Origin: Puffinus mauretanicus
Taxonomy: Eukaryota > Chordata > Aves > Procellariiformes > Procellariidae
Length of the DNA stretch: 64,000 nucleotides
Direction of reading: 5' to 3'
Assembly (NCBI GenBank): GCA_023333565.1
Contig: JAJKFH010003085.1
Coordinates: forward strand, 1 to 64,000
Of this stretch, positions 11,721-23,707 are shown piece by piece. The translations under genes and the position numbers were made by a program. Every line of letters starts with the position of its first letter. Positions within the stretch are counted from its first letter, which is position 1. The notes below the pieces were generated by a model. The model worked only from the letters and a program-made list of their open reading frames with translations. It was not told where the DNA came from and ran no database searches.

Positions 11721-14700
11721 CACACGAGCACGGGGCAGGATCGGGCCCTTGCTGCCCGGTGGGTCGGTTCCTGCTCCCAGCTGGCCGGTGCTCCCCTGGG
11801 CTGATGCCAGGGGCATGGGCTGCCCAGGGAGCCCGGTCCAGGCACCTGCCCCTCACTCGCAACCTCGTTGGGCCCCCACAGCCCCCGAGGGCACACCAGA
11901 TAGCACTGCCACCTCCAGGGGCCACGGTCTGGGGGTCCTGGCCCAGACACCCCAGCTCTGCCCTCTCCACGCTGAGGAGAAGAGGCCCACGCAACGTGGC
12001 AGCCTCCCCCTGCGCCGCTTCCTCACGGGCTACTGCAAACATCCCCACCCGAAGGTGCGACCCACTCCACCCGTGGGCATCGGTCCCCTCCCGGGGCGTC
12101 CCTGAGCAGGGGCCACCTCGCACCCCCCAACCGCGGGCTCATCTGGTGGCAGCCTCCTCCGGTGGCTGCCGGCCAGAGAAGGGAATGTTTGGGGGATGAG
12201 TAACATCCTTCCTGGCAAGGCCTCTGCCCGCTCCTGGAAGCGCGCTGCGGGCACCGGGAGGCTCAGCCCCTTCGCCTGCCTCTTGCCCCAATCAGCTGGG
12301 GAAAGAAGCCAAGAGCAGGAAGAAACCTGGGGATGGGATCAGGGCAAACGACCCCAGACGAAGCCCGTTGAATCGGCAGGAGGAGTCCCAGGTGCCAGAG
12401 AGAGGGGAGGGAGGATGCTGCGTGGCAAAGCAGGAGGCAGCCAGGAGGCACAGGTTGGGGGAGGCAGCCCAGGGCCCCCTCCGGAGCGGGGCTGGAAGCC
12501 AGAGCCTGGCTGAACGCTGCCAGAAGCAGCTTATTTTGGAAAGGAGGCGTCTTGGCTGAGCGCTTGGTGCGTGGAGCTGCTGACGCTGGGGAACAGGACG
12601 GCTCTCAGAGAGCAGGTCCCAGCCATGCCTCGCGGGCCAACGCTGCTTGGCTTCAGCCTGCGGCTGAATCTGCCCCAGCACAACCAGGACTGGATCCCTA
12701 ACTCCTGAATCACCCGCTGCAAAGGGGTTTGGACACCCCAGTCACAAGCCCAGGGCCACAACTCACCCTGCATGTGAGAGGAGCTGCCTGGGATCCACCA
12801 AGCAGGATGCCCAGGGCTCTTGCCAGCTCTCACCCACGGGGCTTGGTACAACCTCAAGCCTCGAATGGGGAAAGCGAGGCAGACAAGCTGGTGGGGGGCA
12901 CTTTACCCCATCACCGGACCCTGTTCCCCCCCCTCAGCTCCCAAGAGCAGTACCAGCCCCGCTATGCCAGCAGCGCCGCGAGCCTGGCCCAGACCCTCCC
13001 GGTGCTCGGACCGGGGGGCTCGAGGCACCCCCCCTCGCAGGCAGCGGGGTCTGGCACGGAGCTGGAGCGGTGCTGGCAGCACACCACGGCGTTCAACCCT
13101 GACCAGGGCTAGCGAAGGTAGGAGGGATTGCAGACTTTGCAGCAGAAACCGGACCCGCTTCGCCTTCCCCAGTGCCTTGCTGGTGTCTATGGGGCCAAGG
13201 AGCCGGCACACAGGCAGCTCCCTGCCAGCATCCCCATCTTTCCAGAGAGGGGCCGAAAAAACACACACGGGGCAGGGGTCGGCTGCAGCTCACAGCCTCT
13301 TGCTGTGTCCAGACGCGGCTCGGGAGCTCCTGCCAACTGCAGGTTATTCATGGCTTGGCATGCCATGAATTTGGTCAGGTCTCAGCCCCTTTCCTACGCA
13401 GAGGCTCGGCTCTCGTCCCCCTGGGGAAGGAGCAGCCGAGCTCCCCGCCGCGCACCGGGCCCTGCCCTTCGGAGCCGCACACTGCAGCATTGTGGCCCAG
13501 CTGGTTTTTCCAGAGATGCATCCAAGGGGCGAAATCAGATCTCAAGGGAAAGCAGCAGGCACGTTCCTGGCTGCAGAGGAGCTGTCGAGGCAATGCCAGG
13601 AACTGGGGCAGCTGCTGGGCATCGCAGCCCGGCCAGAGGAAACTCCTGAACCTGGGCTGTGCCTCCCTGTCCCCGACTCCAGGAGCTGCTGCTCCTTGAC
13701 AGACCTTTGTTTGCAAACCCTCTGGCAGAGACGCCCTTGCCCTGGCACTTCCCACCAGCTTTGTTTTACACCATCAGATATTAAACAACCAGCCTGGAGG
13801 GTTGGGACAGGGGGAAGGACCCTGCTGGGGGCCCAAGGAAGGGCTCGAAGGAGGAAAGTTCTCAAAGGAAAACAGAAAAGCAGCGTGTGGCAAGGGAGTT
13901 CCCTCCGCACAGGGAAGGTATTTTTGGTCAGGGCTTGTCTAGACTGGAGTAACCCACACTGCGTAAGCACATCAACACCGCGCAGCAAGCCCGGGGCGCG
14001 CAGGGCGCCTGCTGGTCCCGGCCAGGACAGACTGGGCTGCGCTGACCGAGGGCAGGCAAGAGGCTCTGGGGGCAGAGCCCACCCCAGGACTGGCATCCCA
14101 CCCCCCAGAGGGACTGGGTCCTGTCCCCCAGGCCTTGGTACCCTGCAGGTAGAGGGAGCTCACAGGATTCTGGGGGTCCAGGAGGGGTTCCCTGTGCCAC
14201 GTTGGCAGCTCTGCCCACCTCTGGCAAGCTGTGGGCAGCACCCAAGTGGCCCCGAGCACCGTGGGCAGAGCTGGGGTGCCCCCATCTTGATGCAGACCCC
14301 AGAACTGGGCAAGGCTGTTGCTGACACTGTGGGTGACACGGTGGAGCAGACACAGCCCCGGCTGACCCTTGAGCCTGGCCCTGCCAGGGTGCTGCCTCCC
14401 AGTGCCCCCCCATCGCTCCCCAGCAGGGTGGAAAGCCCCGTGCCCCCCAGACCGGGGCCACTGCCAGCCCTTCCCGTGGCAGGAGGGACACCGGCCGGCC
14501 GTGCCAAGGCTCCCTCACCACCCTGCCTTCCCTCGGCTCCGGCTGCCGGAGCAGCCAAGGGAGCTGCAGGCAAAAAAACGTCACTTTTTCCAAGAGCTTC
14601 TCCCCGCCTTCCCTTCCCCCTCGCAGAGGCCGGCCGCGGTGCCGGGGAGCGCGGGAGGCTCCCGGGGTCAGGACGAAGGCAGCGTCGGGACGGGACCCTG

Positions 14701-15240
14701 CTGCTGGCCACGGCCCTTCTCGCCTCTCGAGGGCAACATTTCACGGGCAGCGTGGGCGAGGGGCGCCTGGGCAGCCCCGTCTCTGCCGGGGCTCCCTCCC
14801 AGGGGAGGACGCTGCTCCCATCGGCCCCTCGCTGTCCCATCGGTCCTGGTCGAGCCCAGCTTTCCCAGCACAACTGGGAGAGGGGCTCAGCAGCCCTGAC
14901 AGCCCCCCCCTGCCCCCAACAAACCTCCCTGCTAGCGAGGGGCTTTTCAGACCCCTTTCCCTTGGAAAAGGAAACCTTAAACATTTAAGCCCATCCACTC
15001 CAAGGCCAGGAGCATCCATGGAGTAAGAGAACAGGCCTGACAGACATTCTTTATGGATGATCTAATTTAAAAAACACATTTTTATAAAAACACATCATAA
15101 TGAAAATGCATGTCGTTTAAAAAGAGGCCCACAGCGCTCCAGTGCCGGAGGCAGCTGCGCGTCAGCAATGGGACTGCTCTGTGGCCCATTCCCCACCTTC
15201 CCAGGCCGTTCGGAGTCTTGCGTCCAGCTCCACATCCCCA

Positions 15241-15246
15241 TTTATT
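15241..15246 (-). terminator. Probable poly(A) signal of PLPP2 (AATAAA)
   Basis: AATAAA on the minus strand, about 820 bases past the PLPP2 stop codon. Cleavage would fall near 15220-15230. A weaker CATAAA-type signal lies further on near 15050, so the exact 3' end is uncertain. Confidence 0.55.
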
Positions 15247-16063
15247 TTCCTTTACCACAGAAAGCTTCTCCCCTTTCCCCCTACCCCCCCCTCCTCCCGC
15301 ACCCCCTAAAGCATCAGCTGAAGCTGCAGGAGAGACAAAGGCTCAAGCACCCCCCTCACCCCAAGCCAGTTGCGAAGCAGGCAGGGTGCAAGAAGCCCTC
15401 GCTTCCAGCGCTGCGGCATCCGTCACCACCAGAGAGAAGCCTGCCCGTGCACCCTTTGCTCACACCAGCTGCTGGCAGCGAGGACTGCTTTTAATGGTAA
15501 TCAGGGAACAGAGAAAAGCTCTGGATTGCTTTAATCCTTTCCAAAAAAGTATTGCTAGCCCAGCAGCTGTCCTCCTCCCCCTGTGCTTGTGAGGATTTGT
15601 ACTCATAAGGCTGGATAATTTGACAGGGATAACAAACACTCGGCACAGGCCACCTCAGACTTCCCGACGAGTTTGCTCTTCGCTCGGTGCGGTTTGCCAG
15701 CCCGACAAATCCACCCCCACGCGCCACCCTCCCCTCCCTCCCTTCACGTGGAGGGCCGGGACGGCAGCAGCCGTGGAACGTGACTCAGATGCACAAGGGA
15801 CCAAGGACCTCCCCCTTCCAGTAGGCAGGGTGCTGGGATCACCGGCACCGGCAAGCACGGAGGCACGGCGGGCATGGGGAGCCGGGAGCCGCCGCGCTAC
15901 GGGAGCGGGGCTGGGCAGGGCCATCCCGCAGGTACCTGCGGCAGCGGGAGGCACCGGAGCCACGGAGCCAACGGTTAATACAGAGCCAGCGTCCCCGTCC
16001 CCCGTGCCAGGAGCAGAGCGGAGCGCGGCGAGGGGCAGGTCTGCAGTCCGGCCCGCGCGCAGC

Positions 16064-19000
16064 TCACGGGGCGCCCCGGTAGCTGTAGTGATTGCGGTCG
16101 GGGTCGCTCATGGTGAGCGGCAGGCTGGGCTTGCGTTCCAGGTCCTTCTCGTCGCACTGCCGCGGGGGACGGTGCTTGAAGAAGTCAGAGACGTAGCGGA
16201 CCTGGAAAAGACCGACAAGAAAGAGGGTTTGGGGACCCCTCCGACAGGCTGAGCTGCAGCCAGCGGCGACCCGGTAGAACGTTGGGTCACGCAGAGGACA
16301 CTCACGATGAGGACGGCAATGAGAGCCCCTTGGAGCAGCCCCGCCAGCACATCGCTCCAGTGGTGCTTGTAGTCAGACACCCTGGTGTAGCCCACGTAGA
16401 TGGCGAAGGCAATGAGGAAGAACTGGATGGTGGGGCGCAGCAGCCGGGCCCATTTCCCCACCAGCCGGGCTTGCACGTAGAGCTGGGCAGGGAAGGGGGG
16501 GGGGGGGAGCAGTCACTCAGTGCAGGGGGCACCAACCAGCCTGAAGATGGGGTGCTTGGGGCACCGGTCCGCCGGTGGGGAAGGGACCTGCGGGGGCTTG
16601 CCGCCTTCCTGCGGCACGGCGCGCCCGGAGCATGGCACTTACCGCCAGGAACATCATGCAGTACATCCCAAAGGAGGAGTGCCCAGAATAAAAGGAGAGT
16701 CTGTGGGGCAAAAGGCATGGGTCAGGCCATGAGAGCGAGCCCCCAGTGGCCAGCTGGGCCCCCGCAAGCCCCCCACCCGCTCTGCGGGCTCTGCCCTGCA
16801 GCAGGAGAGCATCGATACCCATCTGGGGCTGCCACCAGAGGAGGCACCGCCGGATGGGTGGAGGGGACATGTCCTGTGGCCCCACGGCTCACCTGGACTC
16901 AGTGACGTTCCTGCTCTCCCCCTGGCAGACGTTCTCCAGCTGCACATAGATGGAGCAGTTCACCTTGGACCAGTCGGGATTGCAGACGGCCAGGAAGTTT
17001 GGCCGGAGACGACCGATCATGTATTTGGCCAGGTCGGTCAGGGACTGGCTGATGGCCCCCCCAAAAAGGAAGGTCCCCACCACCTTGTAGAGGGCGGCCA
17101 GGTAGTTGTTGAACTCTGACTTGGAGTAGAGGCGCTCCGTGTAGACCAGGTACGCCTCCCCCAATGAGATCTGCAGAGACCAAGGGGCAAGGGGTGAGGG
17201 TCTTGTGGCTACCGAGCAGCTCCCCAGCGCCAGGGGCACGGGATGCTCCGGCTCCTGGGTCTGCGGCAGAGGAACCGCAGGAGCTCACGGGGCCTCTCCG
17301 CAGGGAACCAGCCCCACGGGACGTGGGTCTCGCCACCCCAGAGGGAGCTCCAGACCCCCAGCAGGGCAGGGCTTGACCCAAGGGTCCTGTTGCCCTGCCG
17401 GGGGTCTGGAGGAAGGCTGTGCTGGGACCCAGCTCCTGGATACAACGTGCCAGGCTGTCCCTGCCCCAGAGGGAAGGGGATGGCGCTTCCTTACAATGAC
17501 AACAGTGCAGGTGATGGTGACCCCAGCCATGAGGCCATGGGTGATGGTGTCCGCCTTGTAGGGGTAGCGGATGGAGTCGTCATTGCAGTAGAAGCCCCGC
17601 TTGTACGGGGAGTTCACCAGCGTCAGGATGACGAAGGGCAGAGACGCTGCAAAGCAGAGAGAAGGTGAGGACTGGGGACCCTGCCTGCAGGCTCCGCGTG
17701 GGCACCCAGCACCGCGCGGTCTCCCCATCCCTCACCGCCAGGTCCCTGCTCCCCACTGCTGCGGAGGGATCCCCTCTGGAGACACAGTCCCAAGCCACCC
17801 GCACCCAGGGCAGGAGGACTTGTACCCGCCAGCGCACTGGCCCCGCCGCTGATAGGGCCCTATCGGAGCTCGCAGCTGCCTGCGGCGCCCAGATACCACA
17901 CGAGACGGCCGCAACCGGGCACCTGCAGAGCCCCCAGAGCTGCCCTACTCCTCCCCAGGCGCAGCAGTCGCAGGGCCTGGTGCAGGAGGCTGGGGCTGAC
18001 CTTGCGCCCTCTCCTCACACTCCCCGGGATCTTCCGGCCTAGGAGGATGGAGCTCATTAGAATTAATGAGCACAGGCATCTTGCAAACCTGTTTTACAGC
18101 AAGGAAGGGCCCCCAGCTCCCCGATGGTCCCAGCAGGACCCTCACACCAGCTCCAGGAGAGCTGGAGGGTGATGCTGGTGGGTGATCCAGCCCAGGCACG
18201 GTTGGACGCCAGTGCACTTGGCTTCCCACCCTCGCCCTCCCGCAGCCCTTGCTCCTGCCAGCCTCTCCTCTCCCCCGGCTCCTGGCAGGGCTCTGGAGAG
18301 ATGCTGCGACCGGCTGGATCGGTCCAGGCGAGGAGGCTTTTCCAGCGTGCCCCAGCCCTGGCCACAGGCATCTTAGAGCTCATCCCTGGACGGCATCGTC
18401 CCTGAGATCAAAAGGGGTTTTGGGGGTCCCTGCCCCGTGCAGCAGGCGTGCCAAATCCCGCGCTGAAAGGGGACCTCCTGCCCCTGCAGCCGCTCCGACC
18501 CTGCCCAGGGGATGCTTTCTCTGGCAGCGCCCGACCGGGCAGAGCCGGGCGGCCCCGGGAGAAGCCAGGGCAGGGCCGAGGGCTGGAGGCACCCGCCACG
18601 GGGGACACGGGGCGCAGCCGGCCCCGGGATGCTCTCCCCCGGGGAAAGATCCCAGAAAACGCGATCCTCCCTCGGCCCGCACTCCACCTTAAGCCCGGGC
18701 TCCTCTCCCGGTTCCGCCTTTCCCGGCGGCTTCCGCCTCCCCTCGCTCCACCGTCTCCCGGGAACACGCACCTTTGTCCCCGCCCGCCCCCTCCTCCCCG
18801 CGCCCCCTCCCCGGGGCGCAGCCGGGGGGTGATGGGGGGGGTCCCTCCGCGCCCGGACCCTCAGCAAGCGAGGGGGAAAACGATGATAGAACATCAGCCT
18901 GCAGCCCCCGGCCTCACCCCGCCGCCCCCGGCCCCCCGAGCGCTACCAGGGAGCTGGGAACAAGCCCCGGCTTCTCCCACCCCGCGCCGGTTGCGGGGAG

Positions 19001-19953
19001 CCGGCGGCCCGCGCAGGGGAGGGGTCCGCAGAGGCCTCTCTGCACACCTCAAACGCTAGTTTGCAACTCAAATTAGACACCAATTTTCTTTCTGGATAAT
19101 TTCATCCTCTAAAAAAGCTTCCCCTAAAAATAAAAGACTCCGGCACACGGGAGAGAAAAGCGACCCAAACAAAAACAGGAACCTGCCTCTCCCCGCCGGT
19201 GCCCAGAGCCCAAGAAAGCAGCTCCCGGCCCGGGAGGTTCAGGCTGAAATTACGACCTGGGCCTTTATTTTTAGTCCGTCTTAATTAGGTGCTTCTCAGC
19301 GTCGGTTTTAGAAACGGGCGTTTGCCCTCTCCGGGGGGCGGGGAGGCTGCCGGAGTACCGGGAAGGGGCCCCCCGAACCCCGCTGCCCTGGGCTGCAGAG
19401 CCCCCCGGCCCCGCTCCGGCCGCCCGCGGAGCGCAGGGCCCGGCCGGCGGGCAGGCGGCCAGGGCGGCGGCAGAAGGAAGCGTCCTTCCCGCCCCAGCAG
19501 CCCGGCGGGGCCCTGCCGGCAGCCGCCCGGCCCGGGACCGGCTCCGAGCCCCGGGGGAGGCCGCCGGACCCGCCCCGGCGTTCCCCAGCTCCTGCTCGGC
19601 CGCGCCGCGGAGCCCCGCGCCGCGCCCGGCAGAGCCGGGGCAGGAACCGGTGCCCGCCCGGTCCCGCCGCCCCTCACCGAGCCGCCCCGAGGGCGAAGCG
19701 GCGCCGGCGAGGCCGGTGGGCTCCCCGCGGAGGCCCAGAGCCCGGGACGGGGCCGGGCAGGTGCCTCCCGCGCTGCCCACGGCCCCGCAACGGGCAGAGG
19801 CGCGGGGGGACCCCGGACGCACCCGCGGCACAGCCCCACCGGGGGCGACCGGAGCCGCCCGGGGCGGGGAAGCCGCGGCGGCGCCGGTCCCGAGCCCTCA
19901 CCGACCGCCAGGCAGAGCACGTCGAGCACCACGAAGACCTTTCTGCGCTCCAT
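16064..19953 (-). CDS. PLPP2: PLPP2, phospholipid phosphatase 2 (complete)
   Basis: Integral membrane ecto-phosphatase of the LPP/PAP2 family that dephosphorylates phosphatidate, lysophosphatidate, ceramide-1-phosphate and sphingosine-1-phosphate. Six coding exons in transcript order: 19902-19953, 17495-17646, 16893-17170, 16643-16700, 16306-16482, 16064-16201. All junctions are GT-AG and the lengths sum to 855 bases, giving 284 residues; the human protein is about 288. The start [15 protein letters not shown] matches the family start. The three catalytic motifs are intact: KYMIGRLRP (K-x6-RP), YSGHSSF with its SGH core, and [13 protein letters not shown] with catalytic His and Asp. An N-glycosylation sequon (NCS) follows the first motif in the expected extracellular loop. 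Hydrophobic segments fit six membrane spans. The C-terminus ends [11 protein letters not shown]. Nothing is broken or missing. Confidence 0.97.
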
Positions 19954-20260
19954 CCCGCTGCCGGAGGCGGCCCCGCGGCCCGGCCCCGCGGCTCACATGG
20001 CCCGGAACGGCGCGGGCCCGGCCGGGAGGTAAAGTCCGGGCGGGGCGGGACGGGGCGGAGCGGCTCCGGCAGCCGGTGCCCCCGCCCGCGGCTGGGGCGG
20101 GAGCGGGCGTGGGGCGGGGGCAGGTGCGGGGCGCGGCGGGGGCCGGGGACAGCGGGTTCCCCCTCGGCCACGGCGGGGGCGGCCCGGGCCCGGACCCCCT
20201 CGCCTCCAGCCGCCTCACCGGGCCGCGCTCCCGCGTCCTCGGCTCGGTCTCCCCGTTCCC
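18900..20260 (-). promoter_or_regulatory. CpG-island promoter and first exon region of PLPP2
   Basis: CpG-dense sequence surrounds the PLPP2 start codon (19953) and extends into the first intron. GC boxes of the GGGCGG type are repeated at about 20038-20063, just upstream of the start codon, typical of a TATA-less housekeeping promoter. The transcription start is probably between 19960 and 20060. Confidence 0.7.
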
Positions 20261-20399
20261 CCGCTCCCCCTGGCCGGTCTCCCCGCCCCGGCTCGGCTGC
20301 CTCCCGCCGCTGCGGCAAGGGGAAGGGGGGAGAAGGAAGGCAGCGAGGCCGCGTGTGGGAGCCGCGTGTGTCCCACCAGGCTCGGGCTTCTTTCCTGAG

Positions 20400-20436
20400 A
20401 AAAAAAAAAAAAGGGGGGGGAAAAAAAAGAAAAACC
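20400..20436. repeat. A/G homopolymer-rich tract
   Basis: A run of A, then a run of G, then A again, upstream of the PLPP2 promoter. Low complexity only. Confidence 0.85.
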
Positions 20437-21899
20437 CGAAAGTGGAAGAACGTGGCCACAGAAATGCGCTGGCTGCATCGGTGCGGGGCAGCGGCGGTTT
20501 GTTGCGGAGCAGATACGGGGCTGACTCGGTCGTGATGCTGGTTGTTGGGGGGAAGGAGGGTTCCCCGGGAGCCTTCGGACGTGGAGAAGCCAGCGGGGAG
20601 CAGAGCAACCGGATTTAAAGACAGGACGAGGCGCGTGTTTGTTTTAAGCTGTGATTTAACCACTGAAATGCGGGGTGGTATTTTCTCGAGCCTCAGACAT
20701 TGTCAGAGCAGGACAGGCTCCCGGCGCTGCCCATTGGGACCGGGGACATGCCGGGCTGGTGGCACTGGGAGCTGGGTCGGGAGCAAAGGTTCAAGCACGG
20801 GTCCCCGCAGCGAGTCCCTGGCAGGAGTGGGGACAGCCACAGCCTGGCTGTTTGCTCCAGGCCTGACTCTTGGTCAGGAACGGAAGGAAACATAAATAAT
20901 ACAGAAACCACCCAAATGATAGCTACTGAGCCGGTTTATTTAAGTGCAGCGTGAGTGGCCTGTGGAGAATGTCAAGGCTGTTGTGGGAAGCCAGCAGAGC
21001 TGGAAACGCTCTCGGGCTACCCTGGGATTTAAGGAGAGGGGCAGAATCACTTGCCAGCTTTCCTCTGCTCCGATCCGACCCGGTGCAACCTCCCTCCTGC
21101 CCGTCGGCGCCATGCGGCCCTGGCACAGCTGCCGGGGCAGGATTTGCCCCGCACATGCTGCCTGCAGGCCCTGAATCTTGGTGGCGAGTGGGTAAAACCC
21201 CGAGGCAGGAGAGGTGAGGGGATGCTGGAGGAGGGGAGGTTGGCCGGTGCCTGTGGGATGCCCAAGCTGTGTTGTGGAGGGGATGCAGGGTTTAATACAC
21301 TCTCTCCCACCGCTGATAAATCTCCCCTTCTTGTCACAGCCCCCGACAGTCCTCGGCCGTGCTGAGCCACCCTTGCGGCTGGCATGGAAGTGCTTAGGGC
21401 TGGGCCACCGTGGGGGCACAGATGTGGCAGTGCGGGGCTCAGCGAGGACAGGATACGGCCTGGTGGGGTCACGCTGAGCCGTGCTGTGGGTGTGTGGCTC
21501 TGTGCTGGAGCAGGGCAGAGGGGAGCGAGATAAGGCAGCTGCTCCCCTGCCTGCGCAGCACGGCCTCGCGGAACGGGTGCCGTGGGCAGGACTTTGCCCC
21601 ACGCGGTGCCGTGCCTGTCGGATGGTGCCAGGGCGGCGGGAGCCACCCAGGAATGGCCCAGCCCTGCCGGACTGGCTGCTGTCAGCTCGGCCCAGCACTC
21701 GGGGATGGCACAGGGATGGAAAGCAGCCCCTGTCCTCAGCTCGACCCCGCACTCTTTGCTCAGCCTGCGAGGCCCCGGCCAGCAAAGGGCCTTGCAGAGC
21801 CGTGCGGGGGCCAGCCACGCAGCCCTGGCTGCCGGGGGGGGGGGAAGAGGGGGGTCGTGGGGAGGCCTGGTGGCATTCGGGCCCTGGTTGTTAGATTTC

Positions 21900-22350
21900 C
21901 TCCAACTTCACTTGGGCTTTCCGCGAAGTCCCGCGGGACCCGGTCCCGGCCCTTCCCAGCCAGCCCGGGGGCTCTGCTGATGCTCCGCTCCGGGGGGAGG
22001 ACCGGGACCCTTCTCCCCCCGCTGCCGGAGGTTTGCCCACGTCTCTGCTGCCGCCCCCTCGCACGGAGGCGGACGGGGGGGGGGGCTGCTGGGGGCCGCG
22101 GAGCCCCCTCCCCGGGTCGCTGCACCCGCGGAGGGAGCGGGAGGTGGGCGAAGGACCGACACCCCCGAGCGCTGGGACCCCCCGGGTGCGGAGCGGGACC
22201 CCGGCGCGGGGCTGCGGCCCCCTCTGCCGTCCAACCGCCGCGGCTGCAGCGGCCGCGCACCCGCCCGGCGCCGGGCGTGGGGACCGTGGGGCGGGCGGAG
22301 CCTTCCCGCGCCTTGGAAACGGAGAGGAAACTCCCCCGAAGCCTGCGGGG
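21900..22350. promoter_or_regulatory. Orphan CpG island
   Basis: A CpG-dense block about 2 kb upstream of the PLPP2 start and separate from its promoter island. No exon of a recognised gene begins here. It may be a distal PLPP2 promoter or a non-coding RNA promoter; this rests on base composition only. Confidence 0.4.
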
Positions 22351-23701
22351 ATGCAGGAGCCTTCGGTGGGGTGTTGGTCCTGCCGGTCTTACACCCGCGG
22401 AATCCTCACTCGGGCCAAAAAGCCATTTCAAAGGATGCGACGAGGGACAGCCATCCCACCCGGGGGCTTCGAGCACACCCGCCCTTCCCGTCGCTCCTCA
22501 GGGTCTCGAAGGAAGCGGGGAACCCGCTCCCATCCCTCGTGCCTTAGGCTGTGCCTGCCATCGTACCCCAGCCACTGCCGGGGGGGCTGCACGGCCGAAG
22601 CCCCTCATAGCAGCAGCTCACGACCTTCCTCTTCTGAGGCCCAGGCAGAGCTGAGCCCCGGCCCCGCTCCAGGCCCCAGCAGCCGGGATGTGCTGCCTCA
22701 CGGCCGAGACGCTCCCATCCGTGCCGCATGGACGGCAGCTGGGACGCTCTGCCCGCTCCCGGCCGCTCGGTGTTCTGCCGAGCGGGCGTTTGCCCTACGC
22801 GGCTGAGCTGCCAGGAGAAATGCAGAGCCCAAGGCCTTGGGACAGAAGGCGAGAGCCAGGGAACAGAATTTAAGGGGTTTCTGACAAAACAGAGGGGCTT
22901 TGTGACGAGGAACGAGCTTTCTTGCAGAAAGATACAACGCAGTTGCAGCAGGAACGTTTCTCTCACCTCCAGGATGTTATTTCTGGCTGAAGCCAGTACG
23001 GACGTGAAGGGACCCCCGCCTCCCACTGCCACGGGCTCTCCGAAGGCTGCCAGGGTTTCAGAGGACTCGAGGCACCTCTAAGAGAAACTAACACCTCCCT
23101 CACCTCCGCGCACAGCGCCGGGAGGGAAAATTCAGCCCTCCAGCTTGTGATGGCATCCCCGGTACAAGGCAGGGGAAGGCAGGCAGGGCCAGGAACAGAG
23201 AAAGGAGCCACAGGCAACCCGGGCAGCTCACGCACGCTCCAGCCGTGGGGAGCACCTGCACCACGGACCTGGCTCCGGCAGGGCGGGCTGGACCGGGGAT
23301 GAAGATGCTCCTCACCAAGCAGAAGCAGCTGCGCTCGAGAGCAGGGCGAGTTCAGCTTCTGCACCAGGACCTCGGGGCTGTTCTGACAATCGTAGCACCC
23401 TGGATGGGAGGACATGATCCCGCAGGGCTCCAGGGTCATTAACTTGGACCACCACATCCCCGAGGACAGACCTGAGGTCAGCGTTCAGCCGCACACCCTG
23501 CTCTGGACGTTCTCTTAGGGACCAGGAGCATCTGGGCTGGGCATCCCGCCCCTGCCCATGGAGCACTCACCCGGGGTGGGAGAGGATCAGACAGAAAAGG
23601 CAAGGACCCCTTTTCTCGCTTTCGCCATCACGACGCGCAGGACTGCGGCATCTCAGCCTCCAAAAACACGACAGGCTTCCGGCTCACTTTCAAATTAGGT
23701 T

Positions 23702-23707
23702 TTTAAT
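23702..23707 (-). terminator. Candidate poly(A) signal of MIER2 (ATTAAA)
   Basis: ATTAAA on the minus strand, about 2.4 kb past the MIER2 stop codon, in an AT-rich patch. It would define a 3'UTR from 26083 to about 23685. An earlier cleavage site is possible; this is inference. Confidence 0.4.

Larger units (their letters stand above)
7300..15200. other. TLE2-PLPP2 intergenic region, no gene recognised
   Basis: No exon with a recognisable protein and matching splice sites was found on either strand. The DNA is GC-rich with many long chance open frames. It contains a C17-T13 homopolymer junction (7646-7675), a secondary CpG-dense patch (about 11380-11720), and AT-richer blocks near 8200-8350, 9640-9800 and 15040-15125. 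The last may belong to the PLPP2 3' flank. Confidence 0.6.
20260..23680. other. PLPP2-MIER2 intergenic region, no gene recognised
   Basis: Between the PLPP2 promoter and the inferred MIER2 3' end I see no supportable exon. The notable content is a CpG-rich block at about 21900-22350. Open frames here are chance products of GC-rich sequence. Confidence 0.6.

Noticed and set aside
13492..14988. 498-codon plus-strand open frame, the longest in the window
   Set aside because: It lies in GC-rich intergenic DNA and has Pro/Gly/Arg-rich low-complexity composition, no domain or membrane pattern, and comparably long frames overlapping on the other strand. Chance open frames of this size are expected at this GC content.
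19285..19901. Extension of PLPP2 exon 1 frame into the intron
   Set aside because: The donor at 19901 and the split alanine codon joined to 17646 reproduce the family sequence, so the in-frame continuation is intronic.
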